Assembly: GCF_041020765.1 (NCBI RefSeq)
Contig: NZ_JBEUEJ010000006.1
DNA: 64,000 nt
Origin: Kineococcus terrestris
GTDB lineage: Bacteria > Actinomycetota > Actinomycetes > Actinomycetales > Kineococcaceae
Direction: 5' to 3' (one strand)
The notes beneath the pieces were generated by a model. The model was not told the DNA's origin. It saw only the letters and a list, made by a program, of their open reading frames with translations, and searched no databases. Each line of letters begins with the position of its first letter. The first letter of the stretch is position 1. Shown piece after piece: positions 58,213 through 64,000 of the stretch. Both the position numbers and the translations under genes were made by a program.

Positions 58213-59040
58213 TCAGGCGACGTCACGGCGCACCAGCCGGTGCCCGGCGAGCAGGAGCAGCCCGAGGCACCAGGCCCCCAGGACGAGCCCGCCGCCCCGC
58301 GCGCCGAGGTCGGGCCCGCCGCCCGCGGCGAGGGCGGCGAGCTGCGCGTCGTCGGCGAACAGCCGCGTCCCGCCGCCCGGCAGCAGCGCGCGGACGGTGC
58401 CGGTGACGCGGCCGGGGTTCGCGGCCAGCACCTGGTCGGCGAGCACGAACAGGGCCACCGCGGTCGTCAGCGCGGCCAGCGGCCGGCGCAGCAGCGCCCC
58501 GAGCAGGACCCCGCACACCGCCGCCCCGGTGAGGAACAGCACGTACCCGGCGGCGGCGCGCAGGTCCTGCGGGTCGGACAGCGCCCACGGCGCTCCCGCC
58601 GCGCGCCCGGTCCCCGCGGTCCCCGCGGTCGCCGCGACCGAGACCGCGAACGCGGCCAGCCCGGTGAGGGCCGCGAGGGCGCCGGTCACGACGACCTGCG
58701 CCCCCAGCACCGGCAGGCGCCGCGGCACGGCCGCGTACGTCGTCAGGCACGTGCCGGTGGCGGAGTCCGCGCTGCCGATCAGCACCCCGAGGACGAGCGC
58801 GCCGAGCTGGGCCAGCGGGTACCCGGAGGTCGCGAGCGAGGTGCCCGACACGGCGCTCCCGGGGCCGGCGAACGACCCCAGGACGAACGCCAGCGAACCC
58901 GCGGCGCCGACCGTGCCGGCGACCGTCCAGGCCGTCGAGGTGACGCCCGCGGCCTTCGTCCACTCCGCGGCGAGCACGCGCGGCGCGGTCACCGCCCGCC
59001 GCTGCGTCCGGTCGCGCCGCAGCGCCTCAGCCGAGGTCAC
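58213..59040 (-). CDS. ABC-2 type exporter permease A
   Basis: 275 residues, six hydrophobic segments. It begins with RVLAAEWTKAAGVTSTAWTVAGTVGAAGSLAFVLG, the WTK motif common to actinobacterial ABC-2 permeases, and contains GTCLTTYAAVPRRLPVLGAQVV. It is clearly a paralogue of the adjacent permease B (same AEWTK, TYAAVPRR/TFAAVPRR and ALLRR segments). GTG 59040 lies 14 bases inside permease B's 3' end. Confidence 0.85.
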   Translation of the reverse strand: MTSAEALRRDRTQRRAVTAPRVLAAEWTKAAGVTSTAWTVAGTVGAAGSLAFVLGSFAGPGSAVSGTSLATSGYPLAQLGALVLGVLIGSADSATGTCLTTYAAVPRRLPVLGAQVVVTGALAALTGLAAFAVSVAATAGTAGTGRAAGAPWALSDPQDLRAAAGYVLFLTGAAVCGVLLGALLRRPLAALTTAVALFVLADQVLAANPGRVTGTVRALLPGGGTRLFADDAQLAALAAGGGPDLGARGGGLVLGAWCLGLLLLAGHRLVRRDVA

Positions 59041-59890
59041 GGCGGCGCAACCGGATCGCCGCGGCGGTCAGCGGGACCACCACCCAGCCCGCCAGGACCA
59101 GCGCGGAACCGCCCGCCCCGAGGTCGGGGGCACCGTCCAGCCCGCCGCCGCCGGGGTTCGTCAGCGCCGACCCGGCGCCGACGGGGGTGAACGTCTCCAC
59201 GGTGTTCACCAGCACCGTCGCGGGCGGCGGGTGCTCGGGGTCGTACTCGGCCAGCGGGTCGGTGCCCGCCTCGGCCGCGAACGCGAGCACCACGGGCGCG
59301 ACCAGCAGCACGACGACCGCGGCGACCAGCGCCGGCACCGCGCGGCGCAGCAGCGCCCCGGCCGCCAGGCCGAGCAGCCCGGCACCCACGAGGAAACCCA
59401 CCGTCCCGAGCAGGAGCTGCGGTACCCCGGCGCTGCCCAGGTCGGGGGTCGTGCCCCGCGACGCGGCCGCGGGCAGGATCCCCAGCACCGCCGCGCCGAC
59501 GCTCAGCACCCCCACCACGAGCACCACCGCGGCCGTGACGACGGCCTGCGCGAGCAGGACGGGGACCCGGCGCGGCACGGCGGCGAACGTGGAGCGGAAG
59601 GTCCCCGTGCTGAACTCCCCGGTCCCCACGAGCACCCCGAGGACGAGCGGCCCGAGGAACGCCAGCGGCAGCGCGTCCCCGAGGTTCCGCGTCGCGACGA
59701 AACCCGGGTCGCCCGAGGACGCGCTGGCGGACAGGTGGGTGAGCAGCCCGGTCACCGCGACCGTGACGGCGGCGACGACGTGCGTGGAGCGCAGGCCGAG
59801 CAGCTTCGTCCACTCGGCGCGGACGACCCGCGCGAACGACGGGCCGGAACGCGCCGCGGGGCGCGCGAGCAGTTCCACGGCTGCGCTCAC
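59027..59890 (-). CDS. ABC-2 type exporter permease B
   Basis: 287 residues with about six helices: RVVRAEWTKLLGLRSTHVVAAVTVAVTGLL, LGPLVLGVLVGTGEFSTGTFRSTFAAVPRRVPVLLAQAVV, and AGALLRRAVPALVAAVVVLLVAPVVLAF. GTG 59890 overlaps the ATPase stop (GTGA). With permease A it would form a heterodimeric channel for drug, lipid or peptide export. Confidence 0.87.
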   Translation of the reverse strand: MSAAVELLARPAARSGPSFARVVRAEWTKLLGLRSTHVVAAVTVAVTGLLTHLSASASSGDPGFVATRNLGDALPLAFLGPLVLGVLVGTGEFSTGTFRSTFAAVPRRVPVLLAQAVVTAAVVLVVGVLSVGAAVLGILPAAASRGTTPDLGSAGVPQLLLGTVGFLVGAGLLGLAAGALLRRAVPALVAAVVVLLVAPVVLAFAAEAGTDPLAEYDPEHPPPATVLVNTVETFTPVGAGSALTNPGGGGLDGAPDLGAGGSALVLAGWVVVPLTAAAIRLRRRDLG

Positions 59891-60798
59891 CGGGCACCCG
59901 CCCGGTGCTCGGCGGAACCGCTGGTCAGCTCCAGGTAGGCGGCCTCCAGCGACCCGGTCTCGGCCGCGAGCTCCAGGACGGTCGCCCCGACCCGGCCCGC
60001 CGCGGCGCCCACCTGCTCGGCGGACGCGCCGCGCACGTGCAGGGAACCGTCCGGCTGGGCGGCGACCTCGGCGCCCGCGCGCGCCAGGGCCTCGGCAAGG
60101 ACGGCGGGGTCGGTGGTGCGCACGCGCACGAGGCCCGCGCCCCGCGAGCGCTCCAGGAGTTCCGCCACCGTCGCGTCGGCCAGCAGCCGTCCGCGGCCGA
60201 CGACCACGACCCGGTCCGCGCACAGCGCCAGCTCGTGCATCAGGTGCGAGGACAGGAACACCGTCCGGCCCTCCGCGGCCAGGTCCCGCACCAGCTGCCG
60301 CACCCACAGCACGCCGTCCGGGTCGAGGCCGTTGACGGGTTCGTCGAGCACGAGCGTCCCCGGGTCGCCCAGCAGCGCGGCGGCGATCCCGAGCCGCTGC
60401 CCCGTGCCGAGGGAGAAGGTCCCGGCCCGCTTCCCGGCGACCGTCTCCAGCCCCGTCAGCCCCAGGACCTCGTCCACGCGCGAGCGCGGGATCCCGTGGG
60501 TGCGGGCCAGCGCCAGGAGGTGGCAGGACGCCGTGCGGCCGGGGTGGACGGAGCGGGCGTCGAGCAGCGCGCCGACCGCGCGCAGCGGCGCGGGCAGGTC
60601 GGCGTAGCGCTGCCCGTCGACCGTGACGCTCCCGGACGTCGGGCGCTCCAGCCCGAGGACCATCCGCATCGTCGTGGACTTCCCCGCGCCGTTCGGGCCC
60701 AGGAAACCCGTCACCGTCCCGGGCGGCGCGGTGAACGACAGCCCGTCCACGGCCGTCGTCGCCCCGTAGCGCTTCGTCAGCGCCTCTGCCGTGATCAC
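59887..60798 (-). CDS. ABC exporter ATPase (DrrA-like)
   Basis: 303-residue ATPase: Walker A GPNGAGKST, signature FSLGTGQRLGIAAALLGDP (the normal variant form for ABC-2 drug/antibiotic exporters), Walker B LVLDEPVNGLDPDG, and H-loop FLSSHLMHE. The C-terminal extension is typical of this group. GTG 60798 starts the operon ATPase-permease B-permease A-kinase-regulator. The cargo is unknown; self-protection against a cell-envelope antibiotic is a reasonable guess. Confidence 0.92.
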   Translation of the reverse strand: MITAEALTKRYGATTAVDGLSFTAPPGTVTGFLGPNGAGKSTTMRMVLGLERPTSGSVTVDGQRYADLPAPLRAVGALLDARSVHPGRTASCHLLALARTHGIPRSRVDEVLGLTGLETVAGKRAGTFSLGTGQRLGIAAALLGDPGTLVLDEPVNGLDPDGVLWVRQLVRDLAAEGRTVFLSSHLMHELALCADRVVVVGRGRLLADATVAELLERSRGAGLVRVRTTDPAVLAEALARAGAEVAAQPDGSLHVRGASAEQVGAAAGRVGATVLELAAETGSLEAAYLELTSGSAEHRAGAR

Positions 60799-60899
60799 AC
60801 GTCCTCCTCGTCCCGGGCGGCGTCCGCCGCGCCCGACGTCCCCGATGCTGGCGACGCGCGCGCGGCGCGGGCACCTGCCGCGGGACGACATCGGCGGGC

Positions 60900-60931
60900 G
60901 GCCGGCCTCCTCCCGCAGGAGGAGGCCGGCC
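60900..60931. terminator. Perfect 14-bp hairpin between ABC operon and DMT exporter gene
   Basis: GGCCGGCCTCCTCC (60900-60913) pairs fully with 60918-60931 around a CGCA loop; flanking GCGGG/CCCGC adds five more pairs after one mismatch. It lies 29 bases downstream of the DMT gene's stop on that strand, so it likely ends that transcript. Confidence 0.7.
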
Positions 60932-60959
60932 ACCCGCGGGGACGACGCGGGCGCGCCGC

Positions 60960-61907
60960 TCAGCGCTCCGGTGCGCGCCGTCCCGCCCGGCCGGCGGTGA
61001 GGGCGGCGACGTTGGCGAGGCTGACGACGGCGATGCCCACCCCCTCGTGCAGCGCCAGGTCCTCGCCGAGCAGGAGGAGGCCGACCACCGCCGCCAGCGC
61101 CGGCTGGGTGCTGGACAGCACGCCGAACAGGCGCGGCGGCACGGTGCGCAGCGCGGTGAGGTCCGCGGCGTACGGCAGGACGGAGGACAGCAGCCCGGCG
61201 GCCAGCGCGCGGACCAGCGTGGGCCCGTCCCAGTGCCCGCCCGCGGTGAGGACCACGAGGACCGGCAGGTACCCCAGCGCGCACAGGCCGCTGGCCACGG
61301 CGGGGGCCTGCAACCCCGGCAGGCGCGCCCCGGCCGTGCGGTTGAGGACGATGTACGCCGCCCAGCAGGCGCCGGCGACCAGGCCGATCGCGATGCCGAC
61401 CAGGTCGCTGCTGGGGCCGGGCAGCACCAGCACGTACACCCCGGCGGCGGCGACGGCCGCGGTGAGCAGGTGCGCCCGGGTGCGGGAGGCCGCCAGCGCC
61501 ACGGCCAGGGGCCCCAGGAACTCCAGCGTGACGGCCAGCGCCAGGCCGACGCGCGCGACGGCGGTGTAGAGGGCGAGGTTCATGGCGGCGAACACCAGCG
61601 CCAGCAGGAGCACCGGCCACCACTGCGACCACGTCATCCGCCGCAGCGGCGGGCGCGCCACGGGCAGCAGCACGGCGGCGGCGACGAGCTGGCGCACGGC
61701 GACCACCCCGGCCGGGCCGATCGCGCTGAAGGCCTGGGCGCCGACCCCGGCGCCCACCTGGTTGCCGGTCGCCCCCGCGAGGGCGATCGCGACACCGCGC
61801 CAGGGGCCGCGCTCCCCGGCGGGGGACGCGGACGCGGGCGAGGACGGCGACGCGGGCGGCGAGGGCTGGGACGTGGACTGCGACGAGGGCGCGACGGGGA
61901 CGTCCAT
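60960..61907 (-). CDS. EamA/DMT-family exporter (RhtA-like)
   Basis: Ten-helix drug/metabolite transporter of 315 residues with two EamA repeats. It shows WRGVAIALAGATGNQVGAGVGAQAF, LEFLGPLAVALAASR (the RhtA-type EFLGP motif), VLNRTAGARLPGLQAPAVASG and STQPALAAVVGLLLLGEDL. The N-terminus is a disordered Pro/Ser/Ala tail. ATG 61907. It diverges from a LysR regulator across a 24-bp dyad. RhtA-type members export amino acids such as threonine or homoserine; the cargo here is unproven. Confidence 0.88.
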   Translation of the reverse strand: MDVPVAPSSQSTSQPSPPASPSSPASASPAGERGPWRGVAIALAGATGNQVGAGVGAQAFSAIGPAGVVAVRQLVAAAVLLPVARPPLRRMTWSQWWPVLLLALVFAAMNLALYTAVARVGLALAVTLEFLGPLAVALAASRTRAHLLTAAVAAAGVYVLVLPGPSSDLVGIAIGLVAGACWAAYIVLNRTAGARLPGLQAPAVASGLCALGYLPVLVVLTAGGHWDGPTLVRALAAGLLSSVLPYAADLTALRTVPPRLFGVLSSTQPALAAVVGLLLLGEDLALHEGVGIAVVSLANVAALTAGRAGRRAPER

Positions 61908-61944
61908 GCTCCGAGGCTGGCCGCGCGCGCCGCCGCCGCGAAAT

Positions 61945-61968
61945 GCGTGCGGGGACGTCCCCATACGC
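61945..61968. promoter_or_regulatory. 24-bp dyad operator between DMT exporter and LysR genes
   Basis: GCGT-N2-GGGGACGTCCCC-N2-ACGC: a perfect 12-bp palindromic core plus perfect 4-bp outer arms, centred in the 68-bp divergent gap, 8 bases before the LysR ATG. It probably binds this LysR protein. Confidence 0.65.
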
Positions 61969-61975
61969 TGAGCGC

Positions 61976-62851
61976 ATGGCGGTGGAGGTGCGTCACCTGC
62001 GGGCGCTGGTCAGCGTCCTGGAGGAGGGCACGTTCACCGACGCGGCGATCGCGCTGGGCACCACGCAGGCCTCGGTCTCGCGGCTGGTGGCCGCGCTCGA
62101 GCGCGAGCTCGGCGCGCGGGTGCTGCAGCGCACCCCGCGCGGGGCGGTGGCCACCGCGGCCGGTGCGCGCGTGGCCGCCCACGCGCGCCGGGTGCTGCAG
62201 GAGGTGGAGGCGATCACCCGGCTGGCCGCGGAGGACGGCGACGTGCCCGCGGAGGTGCGGGTCGGGTACGCGTGGGCGGCGCTGGGCCGGCACACCACCG
62301 TCCTGCAGCGGTGCTGGCAGGAGCGGTACCCGGCCTCCGCGCTGGTGTTCACCCAGGCCGGCACCAGCACCGCGGGCCTGCTGGAGGGCCTGGCCGACGT
62401 CGCCGTCACGCGCCGCCGCCTCGACGAGCACCGGTTCGCCACCGCCGTCATCGGCACCGAGGCGCGCTTCGCCGCCCTGCCCCGCGACCACCCGCTGGCC
62501 CGCCGGCGCCGGGTGCGCCTGCACGACTTCCACGGCGCCGTCGTCGCCACCGACCCGCGCACCGGCACCACCACCGAGGACCTGTGGCCGCCGGGCACGG
62601 TGCCCGCCGCGACCCGCGACACCCACGGCGTGGACGAGTGGCTGACCCTGATCGCCGCGGGGCAGGCGATCGGCACCAGCACCGCGGCGACGACCTGGCA
62701 GCACCGGCGCCCGGGCGTGGTCTACCGCCCGGTCGCCGACGCCGACGCCGACCCGGTGCCGGTCCGGCTGGTGTGGTGGCGCGACGCCGAACCGTCGTGG
62801 GCCGCCGCGCTGGTGCGGATGGCCGCCGAGCTGTACGCCGCGGACGGGTGA
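61976..62851 (+). CDS. LysR-family transcriptional regulator
   Basis: 291 residues: HTH VEVRHLRALVSVLEEGTFTDAAIALGTTQASVSRLVAALERELGARVLQRTPRGAVATAAGARVAAHARRVL, and an effector domain from VRVGYAWAALGRHTTVLQRCWQERYP. ATG 61976 is chosen because it begins the HTH; a longer frame includes the operator. Divergent layout suggests it controls the DMT exporter. Confidence 0.91.
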   Translation: MAVEVRHLRALVSVLEEGTFTDAAIALGTTQASVSRLVAALERELGARVLQRTPRGAVATAAGARVAAHARRVLQEVEAITRLAAEDGDVPAEVRVGYAWAALGRHTTVLQRCWQERYPASALVFTQAGTSTAGLLEGLADVAVTRRRLDEHRFATAVIGTEARFAALPRDHPLARRRRVRLHDFHGAVVATDPRTGTTTEDLWPPGTVPAATRDTHGVDEWLTLIAAGQAIGTSTAATTWQHRRPGVVYRPVADADADPVPVRLVWWRDAEPSWAAALVRMAAELYAADG

Positions 62852-62866
62852 GGCCCACGCCCCCGG

Positions 62867-64000
<1,134 letters not shown>

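Noticed and set aside
55057..59190. A 1377-residue open frame on the plus strand
   Set aside because: It overlaps GH127 in another frame and is antisense to the two-component and permease genes; composition is Arg/Ala/Ser-rich with no motif.

Overview
The window is very GC-rich throughout (about three quarters G+C by eye). It has dense coding on both strands, frequent GTG starts and many 1-4 base start/stop overlaps. These traits, together with a CmtR-type metal sensor, a TIGR03620-type F420 oxidoreductase, a SorC/LacI/LysR-rich regulator set and TAGCGT-type -10 boxes, point to a free-living high-GC actinobacterium. Kineococcus or another Kineosporiaceae member is my best guess, but this is inference. 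No rRNA, tRNA, CRISPR array, transposase or phage gene was seen. The last 76 bases are a pure G run that looks like a sequencing or assembly artefact at a contig end.

Layout. 1-16.8 kb: a two-component pair arranged tail to tail; a stress membrane protein; a TauE exporter; DinB with a Tudor-like tail; a GNAT protein followed by an AlkA-like glycosylase; an SDR; an MprF-like lysyltransferase/flippase; a LysR/MFS divergent pair; Sir2; an FGGY kinase coupled to a Gfo/Idh/MocA protein; and a small Tudor-like protein. 16.8-30.1 kb: carbohydrate/polyol region. A LacI regulator diverges from a GH78 alpha-L-rhamnosidase. A SorC-type regulator plus SDR diverges from an erythritol/L-threitol-type dehydrogenase, which is followed by a complete ABC importer (binding lipoprotein, two permeases, two different ATPases). 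30.1-49.5 kb: housekeeping and small regulatory genes: WYL regulator/RidA, aldo-keto reductase, MOSC, NYN, GGDEF-EAL, F420 oxidoreductase, ArgG, a membrane protein with an Xre regulator, CmtR/CDF metal efflux, RecQ with a PRTase-like tail, ketopantoate reductase, glyoxalase-like protein and cardiolipin synthase. 49.6-56.0 kb: a second sugar island, LacI plus an ABC importer without its own ATPase plus a GH127 beta-L-arabinofuranosidase, whose codon use looks less GC-biased than its surroundings. 56.0-64.0 kb: a five-gene ABC exporter/NarL-type two-component operon, a DMT exporter diverging from a LysR regulator, and a 5'-incomplete acyltransferase.

How it works together. The two sugar clusters suggest use of plant-derived rhamnosides, L-arabinofuranosides and probably tetritols. 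Each has a local repressor or activator with a visible dyad near its promoter. The second importer probably borrows an ATPase encoded elsewhere. The most unusual non-coding features are: a two-hairpin 72-bp intergenic repeat in three copies, one inverted; a 93-bp concentric palindrome starting at a stop codon; a 190-base leader of three successive hairpins before the arabinoside importer; and two near-palindromic operators exactly 48 bp apart, one on the -35 box and the other on the start codon of an apparently leaderless gene that is followed by an Xre repressor gene.
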